Source: Clostridiales bacterium
GTDB taxonomy: Bacteria > Bacillota > Clostridia > Lachnospirales > Lachnospiraceae
Length of the DNA stretch: 64,000 nucleotides
Reading direction: 5' to 3'
Assembly: GCA_021202925.1 (NCBI GenBank)
Contig: JAJQCD010000014.1
Coordinates: forward strand, 62,001 to 126,000
Positions 19,038 through 28,408 of the stretch are shown in pieces. Position numbers and translations under genes: made by a program. The notes beneath the pieces were generated by a model. That model did no database searches. It saw nothing but the letters and a program-made list of their open reading frames with translations, and was not told where the DNA came from. Numbering within the stretch: the stretch's first letter is position 1; every line of letters starts with the position of its first letter.

Positions 19038-19776
19038 TTATGACTGGCCGTTCTCTTTCTTCTCCAGGTCTTCCCAGGCAAATTCCTTCGTACAGCAGGG
19101 AATGATCATCAGATCTACCTTGCCAAGTGAAATGATGTCGTTGGCTTTCAGCACAACATGATCCAGAACCACATCGTCATTGACATAAAACAGCTCTCTG
19201 GCATCTCCCGCCTGCGCAAGGAACATCCTCTCCTTTGGCTCATAAACAATCACCGCATGACGGTCTCTGGAAACCGAACGCTCCCCTTCCAGACAGATAT
19301 CCATATCGCGGCCGCGGCCAATAAAATTCCGCCCGCTTTTCAGCGTAAAGCTCTGGCCAAAATACTCGCCTTTCGTGCAGACCAGCCATCCCACCACCGG
19401 CTCTGCCTTCACCGGCGTGGCAATCGCTTCCTCATAATAACGACGCGTCGGTACATCGTCATCCGGCAAAGACTGCACCGGAGCGGCCGCGGACGGTTGT
19501 GGACGAACCGGTTCCATCGGAAGTACCTCGACTGGTTCCTGTCTCTTCTGAGTCACATCGGAATCGGTCGCAATATGCTGCACTGTAACCGCATCATCTT
19601 CAGCAACCCCACCTCCGCTGTAAAGAATCCATTGTTACATTCTCCGATCCATTTACCGGCCGCATGGCTACGGTCGTGGAATCATCAGACGCCCCGGCCG
19701 CCGCACCGCAATGTGGGCAGGACGCGTAACGATCTCCGTCATAGAAATGACCTTTTTCACACCTTTTCAAATTCAT
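19038..19776 (-). pseudogene. Zinc-ribbon + FHA protein, split by a one-base frameshift
   Basis: N-terminal frame 19776-19600: MNLKRCEKGHFYDGDRYASCPHCGAAAGASDDSTTVAMRPVNGSENVTMDSLQRRWGC*. FHA frame 19583-19038: ...VGWLVCTKGEYFGQSFTLKSGRNFIGRGRDMDICLEGERSVSRDRHAVI. Colinear with the intact homologue at 30271-30882. Confidence 0.85.
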
Positions 19777-19879
19777 ATCTATCCCTCCATTCTTTCTGTT
19801 ACTTGATTATCTGGAACCGGGGCAGGCATAACCTTCCCGCCTCCGGTATCTCCACAGATTATTCTGCCGCAAAACCGCC

Positions 19880-22123
19880 CTATGACATTGGGCTGTCTAC
19901 GGATTCCGGACTTTCTACGGCTGCCGATGTCTCTGTAATCTCCGACGCCTCAATCGTGAACGGTAACACCGTTGCCTCTGATACGGCGGTCGTCTCCGGC
20001 ACTATCGTCGTTTCCGGTTCCGCCATTGTCTCTGGCGCCACCGTCGTTTCCGGCGCCACCGTCGTTTCCGGCGCTGCGGTTGTCTCTGGCGCTGCCGTTG
20101 TCTCCGGCGCTGCCGTTGTCTCCGGCGCTGCCGTTGTCTCTGGCGCTGCCGTTGTAACCGGCGCCGCGGTTGTGGCGGTTGTGGTCGATTTCTTCACAGA
20201 AGACGTCTGCTTCGCCGGATTCTTTCCTTTGCTGACCGTCAGATCCACAGAATCGCCGCGCAAAGCCGCCTCATCCTGTGCAATACTCTGCGTAATCACC
20301 TTTCCGGATGCAACCGAGTCGCTGTATGTTTCCGTCACGGTTCCGACTGCAAGTCCCAGCGTCTCGATCTCCTCTGTCGCCTCCTCCAGCGACATCAGCA
20401 ACACGTTTTTCATATAGATTTTTTCCGGGCCGATACTGACTGTCACGGTCACGTAGGTATCCCGGTTCACAATCTCGTCCGCCTTCGGTTCCTGCGCCAG
20501 TACACGTCCCTCTGGCTCATCACTGTACTCTTCCACCGGATTCAGCTTCAGGCCTTTCTTTTCCAATGCGGCTCCCGCTTCTGCCCGATCCATGCCGATC
20601 AGGTCAGGAGCCTTCACCTGCTGGCTGTCATCGCCATCCAGACTTGCCTCATTCATACAGACCGTAACCATAATCTCTGTGCCCAACGCCACGTTGGCGC
20701 CCTCCATCTGACTGATCTCCAGAATGTGATTGTAAACGCCTTCGTCCATGGATTCCTTCATCTGAATATTCTCAAAACCGGCCTCCGCAAGCCGCTCCAG
20801 TCCTTCCTCACGCGCCAGTCCCCGCACCCGGGGAATCACACCTTTTTCCGAACCTTTGCTGATATGGACGACAATCTCCGTCCCCGCATCGAGCAGAGTC
20901 CCTACGGGCTTTTCCTGATAAGAAATCACATTTTCCCCAACTTCATCCGAATATTCCATCCGCTCTCTCGACATTTCCAGGCCAAGATCCTTCAATGCTT
21001 CTTCTGCTTCATCCGCATCCCGGTTCACGACATTGATCATGCGGACAGTTCCCTTTTGCAGTCCGGTCTCACCGGTCTCTTTCAGAGAAACACGCAGGAA
21101 ACCAACTCCTATCACAATCATCAGCACCAGCAATACTCCTGCAATCGCCGCCGCCGCGATAACCGCTCCTTTCGGAATCCCTAACGGTTTCCGCAGATCC
21201 CGCCTTCTGTTGCGGTTCCTGGAAAAAGACTCCTCTGCTTCTCGCGTCACCCGGCCATTTAATTCCTCCTGAAACCGACGCATGGACTTGGTCTCATGAG
21301 AAAGTGCATGCTTCATGGCCGTCATCACATTCCTGGAAAGTCCCGTCTGGCTCAACAGTAGTTCCTGCTCCAGCCTGTCACCTTCGAGAATCTCCCGCCC
21401 GCTCACCAGGCAGCAGAACAGCTTTGCCAGGCCATATACATCTGTTTCCGGTCCCGGATTATCATAATTTACAATTCCCGGTTCCCCGCAGACATAGCGC
21501 CACGAACCAAAATCCTTCAGAATCAGCCGTCCGTCTCCCGTATACCAGAATGCCTCCGGATCAAGCATTCCATGGCTGACTCCAAGTTCATGGCATTTTT
21601 CCACGGCCTCCCAGGCCTTCCTCAGCAAAGTCAGCGCCTCGCTTTCACTCAGGCGTCCGTCGGCTAATCTGTCCCCCAGCGTCTGCAGTTCCCGTGCCTC
21701 CGTAATTGCATAGGCCGTCCGGTTCTCCTCAAAGCAGGCGCAATAGGTTATCACATCCGGCTCCCGGTACGCGCGAATCAGTTCCCGGCTCTCATGGATA
21801 AACGCCTGCAGCCCTTCCTGAAATCGTTCCTGCCTTGATTCATAAATGGTCATCTGCGGATTCCCGCCACGCGAGGCACAATATCTGGGGAAATATTCCT
21901 GAATCCGTACCTGACGGTCAAAGATGGCATCCCAGCCCCGGTAACAGATATCCACATCACGCACCCGGATCACGGTTCCCACAATATAGCGGCTGTGCAG
22001 GATCGTTCCCGGCATCAGCCCCATATCTGCCTCCCGTGTCACACCGTGAACGTATCCGCAATAAGGACATTTGTCTTCATATTCCTCGGCGTATTCCTTC
22101 ATACAGTTCAGACAACGCCTCAT
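19880..22123 (-). CDS. Zinc-ribbon PASTA-domain pseudokinase with Thr/Pro repeat tail
   Basis: Start MRRCLNCMKEYAEEYEDKCPYCGY; degenerate kinase motifs (VRIQEY, SHGMLDPEAF, LKDFGSWRY); TM VIAAAAIAGVLLVLMIVIGVGFL; PASTA repeats. Confidence 0.85.
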   Translation of the reverse strand: MRRCLNCMKEYAEEYEDKCPYCGYVHGVTREADMGLMPGTILHSRYIVGTVIRVRDVDICYRGWDAIFDRQVRIQEYFPRYCASRGGNPQMTIYESRQERFQEGLQAFIHESRELIRAYREPDVITYCACFEENRTAYAITEARELQTLGDRLADGRLSESEALTLLRKAWEAVEKCHELGVSHGMLDPEAFWYTGDGRLILKDFGSWRYVCGEPGIVNYDNPGPETDVYGLAKLFCCLVSGREILEGDRLEQELLLSQTGLSRNVMTAMKHALSHETKSMRRFQEELNGRVTREAEESFSRNRNRRRDLRKPLGIPKGAVIAAAAIAGVLLVLMIVIGVGFLRVSLKETGETGLQKGTVRMINVVNRDADEAEEALKDLGLEMSRERMEYSDEVGENVISYQEKPVGTLLDAGTEIVVHISKGSEKGVIPRVRGLAREEGLERLAEAGFENIQMKESMDEGVYNHILEISQMEGANVALGTEIMVTVCMNEASLDGDDSQQVKAPDLIGMDRAEAGAALEKKGLKLNPVEEYSDEPEGRVLAQEPKADEIVNRDTYVTVTVSIGPEKIYMKNVLLMSLEEATEEIETLGLAVGTVTETYSDSVASGKVITQSIAQDEAALRGDSVDLTVSKGKNPAKQTSSVKKSTTTATTAAPVTTAAPETTAAPETTAAPETTAAPETTAAPETTVAPETTVAPETMAEPETTIVPETTAVSEATVLPFTIEASEITETSAAVESPESVDSPMS
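19972..20175 (-). repeat. In-frame 18-bp-unit repeat tract encoding (A)APETT hexapeptides
   Basis: Protein TTAAPETTAAPETTAAPETTAAPETTVAPETTVAPETMAEPETT; DNA repeats of GGCGCTGCCGTTGTCTCC and variants on the plus strand. Confidence 0.85.
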
Positions 22124-24243
22124 ACGTCCTGATCCTCTCCATACTCCATCGTCAGCCAATCCAGAAGACCGGCCAGTTCCTCAAACTCATTGTTGCTCTC
22201 GACATAAGTTTTCATCATATTTTTGTTGAGGGGCAACCCATTCCCGCCCTGAAGGTTATACACATCCTGCGCGGTCTCTCCCAGGAGATAATATACCAGA
22301 CTATCCGCCGCTTCCTTGGCATCCCCCTCCAGGCTGCCGTCAATACTCCAGAGAGAGGTGAACTGTCCCCGAATCTTCCCGTCCTTCCAGAGACTCTCCA
22401 TCACTTCCATCCGGTAAATGCCGCCCAGGCTGGCCCGGATAACCTCATAGTCATCCGTCGTTCCCAGATAATACGCTGTCCGGCGTTCCAGGAACGGTTC
22501 GTAACCCTTTTCTCCGGTCTCCGGCTCCTCAAACGCTTCCTGCCCGGCAGCGTCCGCAAACGCCGTACGATACATCTCGCGCACTTCACTGCTCACACAA
22601 TAGCTGACGTTTCCTTCTGAATCAATCAGCTGGCTTATGTTCGTTACCTCGTCTGCCCGGAAATCCTCCGGGATCTGGTTCGTATTGACATAGAGCACCG
22701 GTGCGCGGAACGAAATCGGAATCTGTTTCTTCTCCTCCCCGAAATATGCCTGGAATCCCTTATCCTTCATAAAGTAATAATTCTTCTCATCCAACGTATC
22801 ATATGTGGTATCCAGCGTCCCCAGCCTTGCCCAAAGCTCTGCATCAGCCGCCGTGATCGATGTGGTTTCAAAGACGGCCGGCAGCGTACTTGCCTCCATC
22901 AGCTGTCCGGCATATTCCTCTGACGAATCTCCGGAGATCAGTTCCAGCGTGACGCTGGAAAATCTTTCCTGATATTCTTCTGCCATCTTCCCGAGCATTT
23001 CCTCCGATGTGATCCGTTCCACATGTTTCGTTTCACCCGTTTCCGTTCCTATCGCGGACGCTGCCTCAATCTCAGAAAGTTTCTCTGCATTGATGTCCGG
23101 CATCTCAACACGAATCGCCGCTGCAATCCGATAGAGCGCCTGCTGTTTCCCCCGATACACCCAGAGACATCCTGCTCCCGCCGCGAGCACCACCAGACAG
23201 ATTCCTGCGATACCGATTCCACGCCGGAACTTTCTGCGTTTCAGTTCCGCATCGACCGTAAGTATTTTCGTCTGATTCTGAATGGCCTCCTTGAACTGAT
23301 CCACATTGCGGAAACGCAGCTCCTGGTTCAGGGCCATTGCCCTCATGATACTGGTATTCAGATACTCCGGTAGGTCCGGCACAAAAGTCACAGGCGGTGG
23401 GAGCTTATCATCCACAACCCGGTTCACGGACTCCTCCGGCATCCTTCCGGTGATCGACCGGTAAAGCACTGCACCGACCGCATAAATATCTGTCCACGGT
23501 CCCTGACGGCTCCGGCTCCGATACTGCTCCGGCGGCGCATAACCTGGCTTCAGGATAATCGAGAGCGTCTTTTCTTCCTCTCCGCTCGAAAAACGCGCCG
23601 CGCCGAAGTCAATCAGCTTCACCCGGTATCGATCGGATCCCGGTTCCTCCGGCACCAGAAAAATATTATCCGGACTCACATCACGGTGAATGATGCCCAC
23701 CTTGTGAATCTCTTTCAACGCATCCAGCACAGACATGACGACATGAACCGCCTCGTCTACCTCCACCTTTCCGCCATGCTGCTTAATATATTCCTTATAG
23801 GACATGCCGTCCAGAAACTCCATAGCAATGTATGCCGTATTGTTCTCCTCGAAGAACTCATACACATTTACGATATTCGGATGCGTGTTAAAGCGCGCCA
23901 TATTCCTCGCTTCCGCCAGGAACCGTTCTTTGCCGCCGCGAAACTCCTCTGCCCGGTTTCCGGAATAGACGATCACTTCCTTCTCTCCCGGCACACGATT
24001 GACGATTCCATTGGGATAATATTCCTTGACTGCTACCTTCTTCTCCAGAACCGTATCCCATGCACGGTAGGTAATGCCAAATCCACCGAATCCGACCGTC
24101 GTACCGACCAGATAGCGATCCTTCAGCTTCACCCCCGGATACAGATGATACGCTTCCTTAGGCGGACTCCCCGGTATAAAACCACACCAGGGACAGACCC
24201 CATAGGCTTCGTCAAACGTTTTCATGCAGTTTAAGCAAATCAT
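22120..24243 (-). CDS. Zinc-ribbon Ser/Thr protein kinase with extracytoplasmic solute-binding-protein-like domain
   Basis: CLNCMKTFDEAYGVCPWCGF; GFGGFGITYRAWD, VAVKEY, HRDVSPDN, LIDFGAARF; TM IGIAGICLVVLAAGAGCLWVY; ectodomain with SBP-like segments (LPAVFETTSI..., NLQGGNGLPLNKNMMKTYVESN). Confidence 0.87.
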   Translation of the reverse strand: MICLNCMKTFDEAYGVCPWCGFIPGSPPKEAYHLYPGVKLKDRYLVGTTVGFGGFGITYRAWDTVLEKKVAVKEYYPNGIVNRVPGEKEVIVYSGNRAEEFRGGKERFLAEARNMARFNTHPNIVNVYEFFEENNTAYIAMEFLDGMSYKEYIKQHGGKVEVDEAVHVVMSVLDALKEIHKVGIIHRDVSPDNIFLVPEEPGSDRYRVKLIDFGAARFSSGEEEKTLSIILKPGYAPPEQYRSRSRQGPWTDIYAVGAVLYRSITGRMPEESVNRVVDDKLPPPVTFVPDLPEYLNTSIMRAMALNQELRFRNVDQFKEAIQNQTKILTVDAELKRRKFRRGIGIAGICLVVLAAGAGCLWVYRGKQQALYRIAAAIRVEMPDINAEKLSEIEAASAIGTETGETKHVERITSEEMLGKMAEEYQERFSSVTLELISGDSSEEYAGQLMEASTLPAVFETTSITAADAELWARLGTLDTTYDTLDEKNYYFMKDKGFQAYFGEEKKQIPISFRAPVLYVNTNQIPEDFRADEVTNISQLIDSEGNVSYCVSSEVREMYRTAFADAAGQEAFEEPETGEKGYEPFLERRTAYYLGTTDDYEVIRASLGGIYRMEVMESLWKDGKIRGQFTSLWSIDGSLEGDAKEAADSLVYYLLGETAQDVYNLQGGNGLPLNKNMMKTYVESNNEFEELAGLLDWLTMEYGEDQDV

Positions 24244-25051
24244 CCCTGCCGTCCTCCTGTTTTCCCAAATATCGGATCAGAACCGCCGTCGTATTGTCCT
24301 GTCCTCTCACTCTGCGGTCCATAGCCATATCCGTCAGCCGATCCGCTGCGATTGCCATATCAATGTCATTATCCGTTGCCATCGCCCAGACCTGGCTCTC
24401 ATTCAGGCTTTTGTAAATTCCATCGCTGCAGAGTACCACAATATCGCCCGGCTCCAGCTTCAGAGGAGTCCGGTTGGAATCGATATACTGAACATGATTC
24501 ATGCCGAGAAAACTGATCAGCGCGTCCGCCTGCGGCGTCGCCGATTCCCGGTCAAATTCCTCCCTGCTGATCACGCCGGCATCCAGCCTTTGCTTTAACA
24601 GCAGACGATAATTGTGTTCCACATTCAGTGAACGAATCCGGTCGCCACGAATCAGATAAATCATGCTGTCTCCCACCGACACCCAGTACATCTGATCGCC
24701 CTGAAAGCTCGCGGCCACCAGTGTCGTCCCGGCCCCCAGCGCTTTTCCCCTTTCATTGCGCAACGCTGTCACCGCCTGATCCATCCTGCCAACTTCCCCG
24801 GTCAGGAAATCCGACATCGGAAGATTTCCCGACCTGCGGCGAAAATCCTGAATCATCTGCTGAATGGCCGTCTGGCTGGCCCGTTCTCCACCTTCGAGAC
24901 CGCCCATGCCATCACAGACGACCGCCAGAATCTGATCGGAGTCAATGCAATAATAAGCAGCGTCCTGCTGATATTTTCTGGTTCCCAGGATGCTGCTTGC
25001 CCCTACATCATAAGTGGGATTCCAGCCACGCTTTTCCTCAACGATATTCAT
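24212..25051 (-). CDS. PP2C-family Ser/Thr protein phosphatase
   Basis: VVCDGMGGLEGGERAS, VSVGDSMIYLIRGDRI, VVLCSDGIYKSL, RGQDNTTAVLIRY. Confidence 0.92.
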   Translation of the reverse strand: MNIVEEKRGWNPTYDVGASSILGTRKYQQDAAYYCIDSDQILAVVCDGMGGLEGGERASQTAIQQMIQDFRRRSGNLPMSDFLTGEVGRMDQAVTALRNERGKALGAGTTLVAASFQGDQMYWVSVGDSMIYLIRGDRIRSLNVEHNYRLLLKQRLDAGVISREEFDRESATPQADALISFLGMNHVQYIDSNRTPLKLEPGDIVVLCSDGIYKSLNESQVWAMATDNDIDMAIAADRLTDMAMDRRVRGQDNTTAVLIRYLGKQEDGRDDLLKLHENV

Positions 25052-26555
25052 ATCTCACTCCCAATTCAATGACGCATGACGCACTGGCCAGGGCAAACCT
25101 GGCCGGCGGGCTGACAAAGCAATCCATTCCCCGTTTCAGGCGTTGCCCATTGTAATACACACCGTTTACCGACAGGTCACGGATGCAGAAACGCCGCGTC
25201 TGCTCCACCCAGGTAATCAGGCAATGAACCCGGCTGATATCATTCGGTCTCTCCACACAGATATTTGCCTCTGTCTTCGACCGCCCCAGCTTCAGCGTCT
25301 CGTTTCGGGGGATATTCCAGTTTTTCCCCTTTTCCGGTCCCAGGACGACGGACACATAAGGAAGCGCCACCTTCTGCGGCTGCCTGGCTGGCGCCTGCGG
25401 CCTCGCCGGGGTAACCTTCGCCGGGGTAATCCTCGTCGGAGTAACCGGCCTGACCGGAATTCCCAGTCTCTGCGGCGGCGCAGACCGATTCTGCACCGCT
25501 GGACGCACCTGCGCTGCCGGTCTCGCCTGTGCTGTTGGTCTCACCTGTGCTGCCGGTCTCGCAACCGGCATTTCCATTCCTGCAGCGATTTCCGCGATAA
25601 ACCGTTGCATGGTTTTTGTCCGCTGATTGGCCTTGAGCGCCAGCGCCCGATCCACTGCATCCGAAATCCCCGCCGACACCCCGACATTCATTTCCTTCAG
25701 AGAGACATAGTCCTGTCCCGCCAGGCGATCCGGAGCCGTCGGAATATATTTTCCGGTCAGCGCGTAATAGTAAGTTCCTGCCAGCGAATATACATCCGTG
25801 AAACTTCCCTGCACCATTTCCGTCGAATACTGCTCCGGCGGTGCGAAGCATGGCTTCAAAACGACAGACAATCCCGACTGCATGCCGGTCTGCGTCTGTT
25901 TTGCACTGCCAAAATCAATCAGTTTCACCTGATCCTGCCTCGTGATAAAAATATTTTCCGGTGTGATATCCCGGTGAATAATCTTCGTTTTTGTATGAAT
26001 CACATCCATCGAGACGGCAACCTGAAGAACAATATCTGTAGCTTTCTGCACCGGAAGCCGCCCCTTCGTCGCACGGACAATCTGCTGGAGATTCGCTCCG
26101 TCCAGATATTCCATGACAAAATACGCCGTATTGTTCTCCTGAAACACATCGGTGATATCCACAACCGACGGAATATTCTCCAGACGGCTTAAGATACGGG
26201 TTTCATCAAAGAACCGCTTCAGTCCGGCCCGGTAAGGCAGCTCCACCTGTTCCGACAAAACCTCCAGCATCCGTCCGTGCTCGCTGCGCCTGCAGATTTC
26301 ATTCGGCGCGTATTCCTTCACACAGCAAATCGCCTGCTTCGCATAGTCAAACGCCTTATAGGTAATTCCAAATCCGCCCTCTCCCAGCGTTCTCCCCAGG
26401 TAATACCTTTGCTGCAGGACCGTACCCGGAGGAAGTGCCCTCTGATAGACCTTCCCCTCAAATCGTGTCTGATATCCACACTTCGCACAGCATCCGTTCA
26501 CGAACCCTGGTGCAAAACAATTCGGGCAAAAATCTGTCTGCATTCCGCTCACCAC
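25038..26555 (-). CDS. Zinc-ribbon Ser/Thr protein kinase with C-terminal FHA domain
   Basis: CPNCFAPGFVNGCCAKCGY; GEGGFGITYKAFD, CVKEYAPNE, HRDITPENIF, LIDFGSAK; C-terminal LKLGRSKTEANICVERPNDISRVHCLI...LSVNGVYYNGQRL. Confidence 0.9.
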   Translation of the reverse strand: MVSGMQTDFCPNCFAPGFVNGCCAKCGYQTRFEGKVYQRALPPGTVLQQRYYLGRTLGEGGFGITYKAFDYAKQAICCVKEYAPNEICRRSEHGRMLEVLSEQVELPYRAGLKRFFDETRILSRLENIPSVVDITDVFQENNTAYFVMEYLDGANLQQIVRATKGRLPVQKATDIVLQVAVSMDVIHTKTKIIHRDITPENIFITRQDQVKLIDFGSAKQTQTGMQSGLSVVLKPCFAPPEQYSTEMVQGSFTDVYSLAGTYYYALTGKYIPTAPDRLAGQDYVSLKEMNVGVSAGISDAVDRALALKANQRTKTMQRFIAEIAAGMEMPVARPAAQVRPTAQARPAAQVRPAVQNRSAPPQRLGIPVRPVTPTRITPAKVTPARPQAPARQPQKVALPYVSVVLGPEKGKNWNIPRNETLKLGRSKTEANICVERPNDISRVHCLITWVEQTRRFCIRDLSVNGVYYNGQRLKRGMDCFVSPPARFALASASCVIELGVRYEYR

Positions 26556-28270
26556 CTGACTGTGATTTTCAAGGTACCGGCCTCGATCCGGTCTCCCGGC
26601 ATCAGCGGATGCCGGCTGTGAATCTCCTTCCCATTCACCTGCGTTCCGTTCAGAGAATTCAGATCAGAAATAGATACATGCTCCTTTTCCCGTTCCAGAC
26701 AGAAATGTCGCCGGGAAAGCTCCCTGTCATTCAGACAGATGTCGCAGGAAGGCGAACGCCCTACCAGCAGCCTGCGGTCAAATTCCCAGACCGCTTCCGA
26801 TTCCCCGCCTTCTGCAGAAAGAATCCGGACATCCATCTGGATCCGGTCGTCCTGCGTCTGTCCGGACGCCGTTTCCTCCTGCGCCTTTTTCTTTCTCGAA
26901 GTGACAGCTACCACGATCGCCACGACAATCAGCGCTGCAAAAATCAGAAACAGTATGCCGCTTATATCCTGCGGCATCCCCGGAATCAGCCGCTCGGGCT
27001 CTGGTTCCGGCTCCGGCCTTGTCTCCGCGCTGTCGATCTCAATTGTCAAGCTGCTTTCCGCAAGTGGATTTTTCTCCATCGAGACGTCCGTCAGATTGGT
27101 CAATGTCAGCTCATAGGTTCCGTTCCAGACTGGTTTGTCTACTGTCAGCTTTACCGCAGCGGCCAGATCTTCATCCACGGCCACCGAAACCACACCCAGG
27201 TCCGCCAGTCCATCCTCTCCGCTGTAACGAACCTGATAATTCGCCGCTGCATCCATTCCATACAACGGTTCACTGAACACGAGACGGATCGCCTGTCCTC
27301 CGGCATATTGCCACTCCACCAGAGACGGCGCCTCTTCATCCGGGATCCAGTGATCGTTTACTGCATCCTTCCGGAGCACCACTCCGTCCGCAAGTTTCAG
27401 ACTGAATGTTTCCGTCTGATAACTCACCAGATTCGTCGCCGCCCGATACCGTGCGCAGACATCGGAATCCAGCAATTCACAGAGTCCCGTCAGCAGATTA
27501 TCCTCTCCCGTCTTCTCAAACACAGTCAAGGTTCCACCCGAAGACCTTGCGAATGTTCCAAGACCGTCCAGGTACTCCTTCTTCGTATCCGCCGGACCGA
27601 ATGCGTAAACCGGAATGGAACGATCCTGAAGCCGTGTCAGGGCCTCGTCAGCCTGTGTCTTTCCCACGGTAAAATCTTCTCCATCCGTCAGCACGACAAA
27701 AACCGTCCGGCTCCGTTCGGTCTCTCTCTCCGCATCCGCGGCCGCCAGGTATATGGCCTCAAACAGCAGCGTCTCCTGATTGTCATTATCAAGCGCATCC
27801 AGCACCGCAGCCATTTCCTCCGGCGTCTGTTCTCCGTCTGTCACTCGCGTCACTTCATCGCCAAAGGCATACAAAACCAGACGGTCTTCATTCCCCAAAG
27901 TATCCTGCAGGGCCTGAATCGACGCTTTCATCCGGGCAAAACTACTGTCTGAGATCGAAGCAGAAATATCGACCAGCACATAATACCCAATGCCATTACC
28001 GGTCTCCCCAAACACCTGCGGGGTCTCCTGCAGCACCAGCTTCTCCTGACCCAGCCAGGCCTCACCTCCCTGCATTTCCTCCGGAGTAACCCCGCTGCCA
28101 TACACGACGACCTCCGGCATATTCAGATACACCTGCCCGATCCTTCGTTCTCCGGCCGCCGTAGCGGATTCCGTTCCCGTCTCTGTCGCCCGGGCCGTCC
28201 CCGCAGTCAGTAAAACCAGCAGCAGCACAAACGCAGCCAGTCCGTTCCGGTATCTCCCGCTCTTTCTCAT
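26549..28270 (-). CDS. VWA-domain membrane protein with C-terminal FHA domain
   Basis: Start MRKSGRYRNGLAAFVLLLVLLTAGTARA; VWA core YYVLVDISASISDSSFARMK, VFVVLTDGEDFTVG; TM ISGILFLIFAALIVVAIVVAV; FHA LLVGRSPSCDICLNDRELSRRHF...LNSLNGTQVNGK. Confidence 0.88.
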   Translation of the reverse strand: MRKSGRYRNGLAAFVLLLVLLTAGTARATETGTESATAAGERRIGQVYLNMPEVVVYGSGVTPEEMQGGEAWLGQEKLVLQETPQVFGETGNGIGYYVLVDISASISDSSFARMKASIQALQDTLGNEDRLVLYAFGDEVTRVTDGEQTPEEMAAVLDALDNDNQETLLFEAIYLAAADAERETERSRTVFVVLTDGEDFTVGKTQADEALTRLQDRSIPVYAFGPADTKKEYLDGLGTFARSSGGTLTVFEKTGEDNLLTGLCELLDSDVCARYRAATNLVSYQTETFSLKLADGVVLRKDAVNDHWIPDEEAPSLVEWQYAGGQAIRLVFSEPLYGMDAAANYQVRYSGEDGLADLGVVSVAVDEDLAAAVKLTVDKPVWNGTYELTLTNLTDVSMEKNPLAESSLTIEIDSAETRPEPEPEPERLIPGMPQDISGILFLIFAALIVVAIVVAVTSRKKKAQEETASGQTQDDRIQMDVRILSAEGGESEAVWEFDRRLLVGRSPSCDICLNDRELSRRHFCLEREKEHVSISDLNSLNGTQVNGKEIHSRHPLMPGDRIEAGTLKITVRW

Positions 28271-28286
28271 ACTTGTCTCCTTTATC

Positions 28287-28348
28287 CGCCCCTTGCCTGA
28301 CGGCAATTTCCTTCATTCGCCCCTTGCCTGACGGCAATTTCCTTCATT
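28287..28348 (-). repeat. Tandem duplication of a 31-bp unit upstream of the VWA-FHA gene
   Basis: CGCCCCTTGCCTGACGGCAATTTCCTTCATT occurs back-to-back at 28287-28317 and 28318-28348. Confidence 0.9.
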
Positions 28349-28408
28349 CGCACCGCACGCACGCCCGGTCTCCCCAGCGGATACGCAGTATCTGCATCGC
28401 AGCCGATC

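Noticed and set aside
19972-20175. Periodic repeats resembling a CRISPR array
   Set aside because: 18-bp units are contiguous, in-frame and encode Ala-Pro-Glu-Thr-Thr; no unique spacers.
19158-20417. 419-aa plus-strand ORF with VVSGAAVVSGAAVV repeats
   Set aside because: Repeat peptide is the antisense reading of the APETT-encoding tail of the pseudokinase.
26435-27952. 505-aa plus-strand ORF
   Set aside because: Antisense shadow of the VWA-FHA and kinase-FHA genes; no domain motifs.
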